The position numbers and the translations under genes were made by a program. Under the pieces are notes generated by a model, which saw only the letters and a list, made by a program, of their open reading frames with translations, was not told where the DNA came from and did no database searches. Shown piece by piece: positions 9,801 through 17,705 of a stretch of DNA of 31,664 bases. How positions within the stretch are numbered: position 1 is the stretch's first letter; each line of letters starts with the position of its first letter. Origin of the DNA: Tritrichomonas foetus (Eukaryota > Parabasalia > Tritrichomonadida > Tritrichomonadidae); NCBI GenBank assembly GCA_001839685.1, contig MLAK01000655.1, positions 50,631-82,294 on the forward strand, given 5' to 3'.

Positions 9801-10926
9801 CAATTTGAGATTCTAGCTGATGAATAGTATTTATATGGTTAGAATTTTCATTTCTTAGTTGAAAGACTAAATCATCAAGTTGTTTATTTGATTCTGCACA
9901 CTTTTCAATATCTTTTTCTTTCTCAGCTAAGAGTTTTTGAAGGTCTTCTATTTTCGATAAATATGTTTGAGCTTCAAGTTCTTGTGATTTTTTAATTTGC
10001 TGAGTTTCTTCTTCAAGTTGTTCAAAACAATTCGTTCGTGCTTCAAGATCTTTCTTCAATTTATCAATTTGTGCCTGAAGAGATTCTACAAGTGCCTCTA
10101 ACTCAGCAGATCGATTATTTGCCTTTTCAATATCGAGATTTTTTTGTGCAATAATGTTTTTCTGTTTCTTATTTTCATTATCAATTAATATGATTTTTTC
10201 TTTAATTGACACAAGTTCTGAGTTCACTGCAGATGTATGATTTTGTTGTGATTCTAAATTCTGAATTTTTTGTCTTAAATCATCATTCTGTGTTGCTAAT
10301 TGTTCATTTGCTTGTGTTAATTCTTCAGTTAATAGCCTTTCATATCTTTCAGCAGCTGCTCTTCGATATTCAATTGAAATATGTCCTCTGTTGAGAATCA
10401 TTAAATGGGGGAGAACAAAAATACAATATAGTAAAGAATCTGGATCTCTAGAAAGTGGGCATCCTTCTACATCTAAATCAACTAAATTAATGGATGATTG
10501 AAGTCGAACAAAATCACGTCGATCATTCATTAAATTATTATTTATTCGAAGAACTTTCAGTTTTGAAAGCATGTTTATTTCGAGAGGAATTGATGTAATG
10601 CGATTGTGATTTAAAGTTAAATCTTCAAGATGTTGAAGTGAACAAATTGGAATAATATTTTTTATTTTATTCCAACTTAAATTCAACCTCCGTAATTGCG
10701 GCATTGATAAAATTGCTGAAACATTTGAAAAAGAATGACCGATTAGTGATAACTCGCGAATATATCGAAAGCGTTGGATTGGAGATAAAATATTTAATTT
10801 TACACCAGATGGAGAAAAATCAAAACGAAATGCATCAACTCGTCGAGGATCTGTTTTTGGAAAGCGCTGAGTAATCAAATCGTCATCGAATGCGGTATCA
10901 TGCTGCTCTTCATTTGCCCCGCGCAT
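3898..10926 (-). CDS. giant LRR plus coiled-coil protein, 2,342 aa (centriolin-like architecture)
   Basis: The ATG is at 10924-10926. Residues about 54-185 hold five or six SDS22-type leucine-rich repeats (LRRLNLSWNKIKNI, LEDLTLNHNRITSI, LKVLRINNNLM, LVDLDVEGCPL) closed by an LRR-cap-like DSLLYCIFVLPHLMILNR. From about 190 to 2130 the chain is almost unbroken coiled coil, very rich in Asn, Gln, Lys, Glu and Ser, with frequent LxxxN heptads and repeated phrases such as LNDTRKELDESIRSL. The last 200 residues are less coiled and include a globular-looking stretch (FSYQPVQITLKKVMLRKT) and a final helix. The order SDS22-type LRR then long coil recalls centriolin and LRRCC1-type basal body proteins. 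In a trichomonad it could serve the basal body, costa or pelta-axostyle; that placement is inference. Automatic pipelines often give such coils misleading names. The frame is continuous over 7 kb with no breaks. Confidence 0.9.
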   Translation of the reverse strand: MRGANEEQHDTAFDDDLITQRFPKTDPRRVDAFRFDFSPSGVKLNILSPIQRFRYIRELSLIGHSFSNVSAILSMPQLRRLNLSWNKIKNIIPICSLQHLEDLTLNHNRITSIPLEINMLSKLKVLRINNNLMNDRRDFVRLQSSINLVDLDVEGCPLSRDPDSLLYCIFVLPHLMILNRGHISIEYRRAAAERYERLLTEELTQANEQLATQNDDLRQKIQNLESQQNHTSAVNSELVSIKEKIILIDNENKKQKNIIAQKNLDIEKANNRSAELEALVESLQAQIDKLKKDLEARTNCFEQLEEETQQIKKSQELEAQTYLSKIEDLQKLLAEKEKDIEKCAESNKQLDDLVFQLRNENSNHINTIHQLESQIDASKQVRSPRSPRNLNSSASLLADDRIQNLQARNSQLQNTIDDLNQSVSDSDKREAELKSTVNRLKKKLALALANMKDQPVIIQQNDQLEDDKRRLTQEKLNLESQLMQLQNEVNDKTLTISTMKQEIDNLKESSIHAESIANDVKLLRQQLDEAKQQMIIQKDDQQTSTESLKSVIKTKQSKLDLLEDKLKKAKDQLIDDKKQIEYLKKFEELVPKLQNDLKQATAKIDLLMKKIDEITRENQSQTQTAELRISSLEDENSQYKTINDEIKLKLRSFENEADNLKQRLNKQNGDLQNRDLDISKLKQHISKLEMDLQESNQKLLTLNQDYDDANNKINDFVEKLDIEKNIKNQLTKDKLDLSTTSQRLASQLENVNSELKSTKGKVDQQQAKIAELQNANEQLNHEKQLLQSDYDEEKMFSNTIKEQLQQKTNALNEVKSEKSVLSLQIAQLERAIEKSNLSKTELDNKYKQKKSTLKNEISILNSHIEELQKNIDDYIKSIDYTQNEKDTLQKSILSLKKEVTDLQRQNSANEQTIASLNAKILSQKADIASAATNNQQLSLDLQSKEETNTTLTVENKNLNEQLHIAKQNIDELIKNNEEQKFKFEKLNENHQDAISSIESMNQKLQDSSNNINNLTNEVEKLKQSLTQANAQNRILNDDNNKVQNEVEQLRSTKEKLSKQINNIHENMTNKELEYKQRINELLNDKDNLTNHNNSLQNELTAKISVGKLMQSDLDNFQDENKRLKDLLTQATSKSLMAENENERLTEQIQSIKENSEKILSSKTELQIENDKLKNYIKETERKMKQLQDTTVSLLEFENLKNIKNKVDKVNEEMSNVIEEQKFKLDQNENTISRQTQDITSFKEKIHSLESDISTLKAKVVILTNENNQLKNDLSNSQASENELRQKLSNNEQQSLQLLDQNSLLDNETKRQKMNISELETKNSSLNEAVSSLNKIKNDIVEENKSLKLSLEQQSNEIKDIQRKLFDANSKNDSLQEDNERMNNIISKLQKTTSDFSNSELLLKADVEKMKLQNKKLFNELSQEKSDREALENERRKIQKENTQMKADINKIENELEQTTLEKKKLDVLVKQIQKELENSNAQVSSLNNEKGQMKSKITDLSIENDELKAQINTLQTTSNKQLTTNEQLQTERDELKESLDEAQNVITSLHETTIPLTEYQTIKQQKDILELEYVKINKQLEIQNGQLKQAKVTLNDQKSLIDDYENKISILESNLASNMNDLEEYKLNNESLSNKNKNLQDDLDATRSNESELQSQLSKMRIDYSNIKYENDNLSKQIDSLAKLLDESKDTISSLNNKLASNETNYSQQLSKLLNENNQIKNKDSAKASQILGYESDIESLRQQNRSLNSKVSKLESENSQLHNDNSSLAAKLKASNSSSTQLQDAIDSLKKKEAQQNQKIKELDNLISKTQNELSETKQQLNNVSFSLNISKQEVTDTKNKLEDTQAKLNDTRKELDESIRSLNHSQSQHRETQNKQINMNQELADMKQRMLHVNDQVVELKKRRDDINLILTETRQQLKEINIKYEDSQQELLETKQQFENTKQKLNSALQDLSDTKIKLEDATHIISDMKQRSSEQEGRLTETESKLSTALRNLSENKEQFTELQQRLLKSSKDGNSLNQAIQVLEKKCNSLNALLENSEKQNEIIKKSLNQQKSQNEELKTNIQLEQQKVRELNMKINHLNSEHDDALQNFGGQTKALQRSQKEIDSLREQLSQAKKAISNLEFENKKKLNDLTKLEKESDKLSSISSSIKSLYSYYSVNAESIDDIKGFLKDLNAKLSSVFKVFSYQPVQITLKKVMLRKTSSIVCSFSPNADEAALLQPQQIQLLNMMHQELASFSTSGNTQLPKINPSARLSTQLEQLRMLVLKIKSIFQEREAHIEQMAQLISSQHNAVMRITQNASNKQFIEQSIENKKKLDIIMESDRKSRKEVRTIDLTPK

Positions 10927-11404
10927 TTCAATGATTATTGAATTAATTACGTTTATATTAATTTTGTATTACAATCTGGTCATGAATTAGCAAAATCAAA
11001 TGAAAAAGAACAAAATCACTCACATATGATAATCTGAACTAATAAATTCAAAACAGAGTCCTACTCCAACTACTAAATAGTGTGATATGCATGCTCAAAT
11101 TCACACTGCTTTTTTAGATTAGAATGAATCAATCCAACAAATTATCCCCCTTTTGTTATTGCTTTCACTCTAACAATATTCTGTTATTTCATTTAAATAT
11201 ACAAATCAAATGCCAAAAGGCATGAGATGATTTCTATCTTTCGTGATTCATTTCTCAATCAACAAACAAATTGAAAATAATAATAAAAAGAACTTGTAAA
11301 GAATATATCATTGTACATAATTGATAAAAACATCAAAAAATGAAAAAACCAAAATGCAACACTTAATTATAAAAAAATTGATGATGAAAATGCAAAAAGA
11401 TAGG

Positions 11405-11560
11405 GTGACTCAAAAGGCTGGAAACCATGATTTTTAATACAGCCAGTAGGGTGCTCAACTCTGACACCCAAAAGTGTCTCTAGGTCAAAAATAAAAAAAC
11501 TATTTTTTAATAGTGAAACTCAAGGTCGGGCCTGACCACCATATACAGCCAGTGGGATAA
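11405..11560. other. hairpin-rich intergenic patch with an imperfect direct repeat
   Basis: In the 720-bp gap between two minus-strand genes, a patch of higher GC contains TACAGCCAGTAGGGT (11438) and TACAGCCAGTGGGAT (11544), 106 bp apart, each preceded by ACTCAA and ACCAT. Short stems are visible: GGCTG/CAGCC (11416 and 11440), GACAC/GTGTC (11463 and 11474) and GGTC/GACC (11524 and 11534). On the minus strand both copies read HPTGCI or YPTGCI. It may be an RNA gene, a decayed repeated sequence or a piece of a mobile element; nothing decides between these. The remainder of 10927-11646 is AT-rich, and 10927-11100 should hold the promoter of the giant coiled-coil gene. Confidence 0.3.
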
Positions 11561-11646
11561 CGAGGAGAATAGAATTCATGAAAAAATACGACTGAATGCA
11601 AAAAATGACAAAAATATTTAGTTTATATGTACAAAATACAAAATTC

Positions 11647-12312
11647 TTACTCTGGAAGTGGCTGCGGGTTGTCGCCAATCACTGCGTTTATCAGCTGGTC
11701 GACAAACGGGCAGTCGATGTGAATTTCTGGCGGAATTGGTACCTCCGGCGTTTGCTCCTTCATCACGGAGACGAGGGCGTCGACGTCATTCTGCCTCCGA
11801 ATCAGATTCGAGTTTGCGCCACTGTCGAGGTCGTCGTCAATCAAAATTCCTTCTTCACCGAACGGCGAAGGGAAGAACCTGGGGATGTGCGGGAGAGGAG
11901 GCTCGTTCTGGGTTGGATCATATCCGATTGCCGTATTTGCCCTAAATGGAAGGATATCTGATCCTTGCATGTAGCGGGAATGAAAGCGGGATGCCTGCGG
12001 GACTGGGTACTCTTTGACTTGGAATTCCAAGGTTTGGCCTTGGTCGATAAGAAATACGGATAAAGTGTTCATCGTTTCTTTGTAGCGCCAAAGGACATTA
12101 AAAACATCGAAGCCGTTTGGCTCTGTCCTTCCGCTGTATTCAATCATTTGTCGGATTTCTCTGGCGTATTTTTGAAGGCGATAAATTGCGGCATCTGCGA
12201 AAATGTCGAGGGCCATTTCTGAAAGGCTCGTGAAACCATTTCCATCACTCATGTTGGCGGCAAGTTTGGCGATGAAATGTTTAAAGAAATGTCGGGTAAA
12301 TTCATCACTCAT
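11647..12312 (-). CDS. TAF8-like histone-fold (bromodomain-associated) TFIID subunit, 221 aa
   Basis: Residues about 5-90 form a histone fold of the BTP (bromodomain-associated) type: helices FFKHFIAKLAANM, LSEMALDIFADAAIYRLQKYAREIRQMIEYS, then the diagnostic GRTEPNGFDVFNVL (61-74). This is the hallmark of TAF8, TAF3 and SPT7. After a linker comes LPHIPRFFPSPF (140-151), which resembles the short proline and aromatic motif that follows the histone fold in TAF8 (IPxFLPxFP). In other eukaryotes TAF8 pairs with TAF10 and TAF2 within TFIID, so a role in RNA polymerase II initiation is likely. SPT7 or TAF3 homology cannot be excluded. The gene is clearly more GC-rich than its neighbours, mostly at third positions. 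It is divergent from the coiled-coil gene at 12520 across a dyad element. Confidence 0.7.
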   Translation of the reverse strand: MSDEFTRHFFKHFIAKLAANMSDGNGFTSLSEMALDIFADAAIYRLQKYAREIRQMIEYSGRTEPNGFDVFNVLWRYKETMNTLSVFLIDQGQTLEFQVKEYPVPQASRFHSRYMQGSDILPFRANTAIGYDPTQNEPPLPHIPRFFPSPFGEEGILIDDDLDSGANSNLIRRQNDVDALVSVMKEQTPEVPIPPEIHIDCPFVDQLINAVIGDNPQPLPE

Positions 12313-12372
12313 TTTAGAGATGGAAATGTTAGATGAAAATAATATATATTTTCGATATTAACTTTTCCTGTA

Positions 12373-12414
12373 TTTATATGGTCTTTTCTTCAGAATTGAA
12401 ATGGACCATTTAAA
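12373..12414. promoter_or_regulatory. second inverted-repeat element in a divergent promoter
   Basis: TTTATATGGTC (12373-12383) and GACCATTTAAA (12404-12414) are complementary but for one base, with 20 bp between them, and are followed by CACAGAAAAAATC. Layout and flanks match the element at 2264-2300 (AAACACAGAAAAA follows both). The site is 61 bp from the TAF8-like start and 106 bp from the ATG at 12520. Confidence 0.5.
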
Positions 12415-12519
12415 CACAGAAAAAATCAATTAATTTTCTATATAAATATTTCACCTTGTTATACAAAATTGAAAATAGAAGGTGAAATTTTTGAAGAATT
12501 AATTAACGTACGCAGCAAA

Positions 12520-15417
12520 ATGAGTGGAGAAGTAAACAAAAATCCTATTCAGATACTCACTGATATTTGTGGTCAATATCGGCAAATTGCTGAGTCAATG
12601 AAGGTGCCTGACCCAGACCCTCTTGAAAATGACATACCAGAAATATATGAAAATGCTGCATCACTTTTAACAACATTGATTACATGTAAAGCTGGATTTG
12701 ATCCAAATGTGAATATTTTGCAAGAAGCATCTCAGTATGAAGCAAATCTGATTTCACTTGAGAGATCATTTGTTAAGAAAATGGAAGAATCAATGAATCA
12801 ACTTGCAGTTAAAGTTGAAGAATCTCAAGAAAAATACAACAGATTAAGTAATCTAGTTGAATCATCACTTAAAGAAATTCCAGGCTATTTTGAAAAAGCG
12901 CTTGCTTCTGTTGAACAAAAAAATGCAAAAAGACTTGAAAAATTAGAAGAAGAATTAAATCAACAATTAGAAGAACATGCAAAAGAAGAAAATAACTTAA
13001 AAGATAATTTTGATAAAGAACTTCAAGATCACATCGAAAAAGTTGAAAAAGAGTGGGAACAGAAATTGAAGGATGCTGATGCAGAAGTAGCTGAAATGCA
13101 AAAACAGTTACATCTTGCAATTCATTCAAAACAGGAACAAAATCAAGCAAAAATTGAAGAATTAAGAAATCTGGAACATGCAAATGCTGCTGAAATTGAA
13201 AATGAAACAAAAATCATGAATTCTCTCAAAAATGATGAACAAGAAGTAATTAATAAATTAACTCAACAACTTGAAGAATTAAATGCTGCAGCAAATGAAG
13301 AAAACGAGAAAGCAAAAAGACAAAACGATGAACTTGAAGCAAGAATGTTAGAAGAAAAGAAAATTTTAACTGAAGCAAATACAAAAGAATTAAGCATTTA
13401 TGAGAATGAATTACGAGGATTAAATAAGCAATTAACTGATCTTCAATCAGAATATGAACAAAGAAAAGCACAAGCAAATTTGAGAATGAGAGAAACTGAA
13501 GAATCATATGATGCTCAACTTCATAAAGAAAAAGAAACAACGGAAAAAGAAATAAACGAATTAAATGAGAGATTGAAAGAAGAATATTTACCACAAATTG
13601 AAATGTTAAATGCAAGAATCATGAAAGCAGAAAAACAAAGAGGTCTTTCAATTGAAGAACTTCATCGAGCATCACTTGAAAATACCGAATCAAGTGAAAA
13701 TAAAATCATTGAATTAAACAAAAAACATCAAGAAGAAAGAACAACATTAAGAGCTGCAATTCGAAAAGAAAAACAACAATTACAACTTTTACTTAATTCA
13801 AGAAGTGCCGATATTGAAGAATTAAAGCGAAATTTAGAGAACAAAATTGCTGAAGCCCAAAAAAATTATGATGAAACAGAAAAAACTCATGAAGAAAATA
13901 TCCAAGCTTTAATGGAAGATTTCACTAAGACACAAATGGAATATAAGGAAGATACTGCAAACAGAATTGCTGAAAAAGAGAAAAAAAGAGCTGAAGAACT
14001 AGTTCGACTTAAAAATGAACATAATTTAAGAACACAAGAAATTATTTTCAGAATCGAACAAAAATCGAAAATGGAAAGTGAAAATGCTTTCAATTCTGGT
14101 GTAAAAGATGCAATGGCTCAGCACCAACAAGAAGTATCAGTGATTAAATCAAGAATCATTGATTATAACAATCAAATCGAAACAATGACACAAAGAATGA
14201 AAATTATGGAAAGTAATCATTCGGCAAAATTAAAAGAAATTGAAGCTTCAAAAATGAATGATTTGAATAGTCAATTAGATGTATTGAAAACTGATTTTGA
14301 AAAAGAAAAACTAGAACTTGCGAAAACAAAACGTGCTTTACTTATTGAATTGAAAAAATTAGCCAAAAAGAAAGAAATGATTGATCAACAAATAAATCAA
14401 GTAAAATCTGCTTTTGCTGAATTGCATGGTGCTGATACTCCGTTGTCATCACCTCTCGATATTCTTAGACAATCACTCAGCCAAGTAATTGTACAAATGA
14501 AACATCAAGAAGCAGATTTAATTATTGAAAAGCAAAGTATTGAAAAACAGATTTTAATTTTTGCGAAGAGTGTTGAAGAAATTACAGAACAAGCTGATAG
14601 AAAACAAGAAGAATTAAATTTATTTGTCAGAACAAGGCAAGAACGAATGAATACATTTATGGACAGTATCTCCAAAAATCTTCAAACTGCATTCGATGAA
14701 GCAAAAGCAAAACCTATTGAATTTGAAAATTCTCGAATTCCTCTTCGTCAAAAGATTGATGATGAAATTGCAGATATGCAAAAGTCTCTTCTTCAACAAA
14801 GAAAAGATGCTGAAGAAGAATCAGTTGCTATGATTAAAGAACGTGATGATAAACTTGTTGATTTGGAAAATGACTTACAAAAAGAATTCGAAGAAAAAAT
14901 GGAAACAATGAAAAAAAACCATGAAGAACAGATGAAGAAAATGAAAAAGGAGCTTGATGATTTACGAAAAGGTCATGCTGAAAATATGATGGAAATACAA
15001 AAGAAATATGAGGCAGATCTTGCTACTGCTGAAGATGCTCACTCACAGAAAGTTCAAGCATTTATGGATGAAAAGAAAAATTTATTACTTCAAGAAAAGT
15101 CTTTATACGATAAACTTGAAGAAACAGGAATTCCACAATGTACAGATTGTAACAGTAGAAAAGAAACAATTAACAGATTAACGTCAAGAAGAAATGATTT
15201 ATTAGACAGAATGGATGAACTAACAACTGCCTCAATTCAAAATGAACAAAAGGTAACAGCAATGTTTCCAAAACGAGTAAATGCAAAATCCTCATTGACA
15301 CATACACAACCATTAAATGCAACGAATACTTCAAATACAACAACGCCAAGATCTGGACGATTAGCAAAACCAAGAGCAGTATCATCGGTTAGAAAAGCAA
15401 TAATTACGCCACATTAA
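12520..15417 (+). CDS. long coiled-coil protein with basic tail, 965 aa
   Basis: The first ATG is at 12520 (AAAATGAGTGG); the frame is open from a TTG 51 bp upstream, which I did not use. A short N-terminal helical domain (residues 1-100) precedes an Ala/Glu/Lys/Gln-rich coiled coil from about 100 to 870, with a short break near 650 (LHGADTPLSSPLDILRQSL). A CTDC pair (about 874-877) is followed by a last short coil, then a Ser/Thr/Asn-rich and basic tail (TPRSGRLAKPRAVSSVRK). I recognise no named family. The layout fits a structural component of the cytoskeleton or basal body. The basic tail might bind microtubules, which is inference. It shares a 207-bp divergent promoter with the TAF8-like gene and lies 157 bp upstream of the E2 gene on the same strand. 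Confidence 0.85.
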   Translation: MSGEVNKNPIQILTDICGQYRQIAESMKVPDPDPLENDIPEIYENAASLLTTLITCKAGFDPNVNILQEASQYEANLISLERSFVKKMEESMNQLAVKVEESQEKYNRLSNLVESSLKEIPGYFEKALASVEQKNAKRLEKLEEELNQQLEEHAKEENNLKDNFDKELQDHIEKVEKEWEQKLKDADAEVAEMQKQLHLAIHSKQEQNQAKIEELRNLEHANAAEIENETKIMNSLKNDEQEVINKLTQQLEELNAAANEENEKAKRQNDELEARMLEEKKILTEANTKELSIYENELRGLNKQLTDLQSEYEQRKAQANLRMRETEESYDAQLHKEKETTEKEINELNERLKEEYLPQIEMLNARIMKAEKQRGLSIEELHRASLENTESSENKIIELNKKHQEERTTLRAAIRKEKQQLQLLLNSRSADIEELKRNLENKIAEAQKNYDETEKTHEENIQALMEDFTKTQMEYKEDTANRIAEKEKKRAEELVRLKNEHNLRTQEIIFRIEQKSKMESENAFNSGVKDAMAQHQQEVSVIKSRIIDYNNQIETMTQRMKIMESNHSAKLKEIEASKMNDLNSQLDVLKTDFEKEKLELAKTKRALLIELKKLAKKKEMIDQQINQVKSAFAELHGADTPLSSPLDILRQSLSQVIVQMKHQEADLIIEKQSIEKQILIFAKSVEEITEQADRKQEELNLFVRTRQERMNTFMDSISKNLQTAFDEAKAKPIEFENSRIPLRQKIDDEIADMQKSLLQQRKDAEEESVAMIKERDDKLVDLENDLQKEFEEKMETMKKNHEEQMKKMKKELDDLRKGHAENMMEIQKKYEADLATAEDAHSQKVQAFMDEKKNLLLQEKSLYDKLEETGIPQCTDCNSRKETINRLTSRRNDLLDRMDELTTASIQNEQKVTAMFPKRVNAKSSLTHTQPLNATNTSNTTTPRSGRLAKPRAVSSVRKAIITPH

Positions 15418-15574
15418 TTTGCGTTATCAATAAAATGTTTGTAATTTTTTATCTTTTCTTTATTACTTTCTTTAGAAAACATTAAATCGTATATAATAGT
15501 TTCATTGTATGTTATTTAGCATACTTTGTGAATGTGTGAAAAAAGGAGGGTGTTAGGTCAAATTAGGTGAAATT

Positions 15575-16141
15575 ATGGTCAAATCGATTATGACTCAACA
15601 AAATGCATCATCAAGATGTGCAATGAGATTACAAAAGGAAGTTAAAATGATGAATAAAGATCCTCCACATGGAATAGGAATGTGGCCCATGTCTGATAAG
15701 CTTGACAGTTTTGAAGCCATGATTGAAGGTCCTGAAAATTCTCCATTTGAAGGAGGTGAGTTTCGGCTATTGATAACAATTCCCGATAACTATCCAAATG
15801 TTCCTCCACTCATAAAATTTAAGACACAAATTTATCATCCCAATATTGATTCACAAGGAAGGATTTGCCTAGACTCACTCAAGCAAGAACCTTTTGGATC
15901 ATGGAAACCATCACTCAACTTGTCCACCGTTCTCACCCAAATTCGAATGCTCATGACTGAACCAAATATTGACGATCCTTTGGATCCAAAAATTGCACAA
16001 GAATATTTGAAAAGTCGGGAAGAATACAATTGTAATGCTAGGAAAATGACAGAACAATATGCAAAACCACATGTAAATGATGAAGGTGTTCCACAAAATA
16101 ACGAAGATGAAATTGATGAAGAAGAGGAAGAACTGGAGTGA
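15575..16141 (+). CDS. UBE2T-like ubiquitin-conjugating enzyme E2, 188 aa
   Basis: The UBC fold spans about residues 10-163. The HPN motif (88-90) and the catalytic cysteine (Cys98 in GRICLDSL) are intact. The stretch YHPNIDSQGRICLD...GSWKPSLNLSTVLTQIRMLMTEPNIDDPL closely follows UBE2T, including the EPNxDDPL loop. In animals UBE2T monoubiquitinates FANCD2 with the E3 FANCL; whether that pathway exists here cannot be judged from this window. After the fold comes an acidic tail (DEIDEEEEELE), longer than the core family and similar in character to CDC34-type tails. Met1 at 15575 is the first ATG; Met6 is an alternative start. The start is preceded by GGTCAAATTAGGTGAAATT. Confidence 0.85.
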   Translation: MVKSIMTQQNASSRCAMRLQKEVKMMNKDPPHGIGMWPMSDKLDSFEAMIEGPENSPFEGGEFRLLITIPDNYPNVPPLIKFKTQIYHPNIDSQGRICLDSLKQEPFGSWKPSLNLSTVLTQIRMLMTEPNIDDPLDPKIAQEYLKSREEYNCNARKMTEQYAKPHVNDEGVPQNNEDEIDEEEEELE

Positions 16142-16253
16142 TTTTCCCTTTTTCAATTTTATGATTCTGGAATTAAAGTGTTATTAAAACAAAACTAAAA
16201 ATACAAAAATTATATCTTTTATCTTTATTCAAACAGTAAAATTATAATTTATT

Positions 16254-16610
16254 GACTTGTTATTCATTTTTGTTGATTTGCTATTCATTTTTGTTGTTTT
16301 GTCATTCGTTTTTGATGATTTGTTATTCATTTTTGTTGATTTGTTATTCATTTTTGATGATTTGCTATTCGTTTTTGTTGATTTGTTATTCGTTTTTGTT
16401 GATTTGCTATTCGTTTTTGTTGATTTGTTATTCGTTTTTGATGATTTGTTATTCATTTTTGATGATTTGCTATTCATTTTTGTTGATTTGCTATTCGTTT
16501 TTGATGATTTGTTATTCATTTTTGTTGGTTTGTTATTCATTTTTGTTGATTTGTTATTCATTTTTGTTGATTTGCCATTCAAATTTTTTAATTTGTGATT
16601 CTTTTTTTAA
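16254..16610. repeat. 21-bp minisatellite, about 17 units
   Basis: Fifteen clean units of GATTTGTTATTCATTTTTGTT run from 16254 to 16568, followed by two degenerate ones. Variation is mostly C/T and A/G at a few fixed positions. Because 21 is a multiple of three, both strands stay open in several frames (minus strand Lys-Met-Asn-Asn-Lys-Ser-Thr heptads; plus strand hydrophobic), but no convincing ATG-led gene is present. The array lies between the convergent 3' ends of the E2 and PP6-like genes. Confidence 0.92.
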
Positions 16611-16684
16611 AATTTATTAATAACTTTCAAAAAAGACAATCTAATGAAAGACATAAATATGTGTGATACAAATAAACCAAGAAC

Positions 16685-17620
16685 TCATAGGAAGTAAGGA
16701 CATTGGTTTGGATCATCAGGAATCTTTCTTTCGCTTTCTGGACAAGGATCAAACATCACAAGATTGTAAGGTTCAGCATCATTTGGATGATATTTCATCA
16801 CGCATGCTTTATTTCCAGATCTATACATGTAATTTGGTGCAGACCATACAGTAATTAATTTTTCATCGAAGTACCATTTGTATCCATCCATTACGAGTTG
16901 ATGAGATCTTGTTATGAAGTCCAGGCCATTATTTAAGCAGAACTCCTTCACTTGTGGTGCACCAAAAAGCCATCCTGCTCCTCTTTGGTTTTCTTCCCAT
17001 GTTTCAATATCATCTGGGTCACTCCAACATAAGTCACAGAGTGGTCCAATGCTTGGTAGCTCTTCCTGCCGATTCATTAAAGAGATACTTTCGATTAAAT
17101 TGATTCGGGGTGACAAACCGCCATGCACGGAAAAGACACGGCCATCAATTAAAGCTGCCATTGGCAACAAATCAAAGACTTCATTACAAAGAGCCCAAAT
17201 TCCAGGATGACAATAAGTTGATAATGATTCCATATAAAATCCGTACATTTGATTAACTTGACGGCATTCGTGATTTCCTCGTAACATGTAATACTTGTTT
17301 GGATATTTTAATTTGAGTGCAGCAAGATAAGCGAATGTTTCGACTGAAAATCCACCACGATCGACATAATCACCCATAAATAAAAACTGCTCAGTTCCTG
17401 GCTCAGACCCGTTAGTAGCATTTTTGAAAAGTTCAAAAAGGTCATAAAGCTGGCCATGAATGTCTCCGCATATCGTTATTGGTGAGGATAATTCTAAAAC
17501 GTTGTCTTCTGTATATAAAACCTCCATAAGTTTTGTTAGAAGCGATACGATCTGTTGTTCGGGAATTGAATCGCCTTTATGGCACGTCTCCAAGATAACA
17601 TCGACATCAAATTGGTTCAT
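16685..17620 (-). CDS. PP6-like serine/threonine phosphatase catalytic subunit, 311 aa
   Basis: All metallophosphatase signatures are present: GDIHG (52-56), GDYVDRG (83-89), GNHE (115-118), the HGG at 166-168, His240 in RSHQL and SAPNY (260-264). Length is normal for the PP2A/PP4/PP6 group. The C-terminus ends PYFL after ESERKIP, closest to PP6 (SERxIP...TPYFL), whereas PP2A and PP4 end DYFL; the terminal leucine is the carboxymethylation site in this group. The usual NHESR is NHECR here. PP6 acts with SAPS-domain subunits in cell cycle and signalling control; no regulatory subunit is in this window. The first ATG is at 17618-17620. The upstream gap carries AAACACAGAAA on the coding strand, shared with other promoters here. 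Confidence 0.85.
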   Translation of the reverse strand: MNQFDVDVILETCHKGDSIPEQQIVSLLTKLMEVLYTEDNVLELSSPITICGDIHGQLYDLFELFKNATNGSEPGTEQFLFMGDYVDRGGFSVETFAYLAALKLKYPNKYYMLRGNHECRQVNQMYGFYMESLSTYCHPGIWALCNEVFDLLPMAALIDGRVFSVHGGLSPRINLIESISLMNRQEELPSIGPLCDLCWSDPDDIETWEENQRGAGWLFGAPQVKEFCLNNGLDFITRSHQLVMDGYKWYFDEKLITVWSAPNYMYRSGNKACVMKYHPNDAEPYNLVMFDPCPESERKIPDDPNQCPYFL

Positions 17621-17705
17621 TTCAAAAAAAGTTTGTTTCTGTGTTTTTAATGAACGTTTATAAAAAGATTGAAATTAATTGAAAAAGTTTAGTTGGATAT
17701 ATAAA

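Noticed and set aside
11372..11466. Possible box C/D snoRNA (GATGATGA followed by CTGA about 80 bp later)
   Set aside because: Such short boxes are frequent by chance in AT-rich DNA, and no terminal stem or guide sequence could be shown.
16229..16620. Long open frames of 113-122 codons on both strands over the 21-bp array
   Set aside because: They follow from a repeat period divisible by three; the minus-strand frame starts at TTG rather than ATG, and all have trivial composition.
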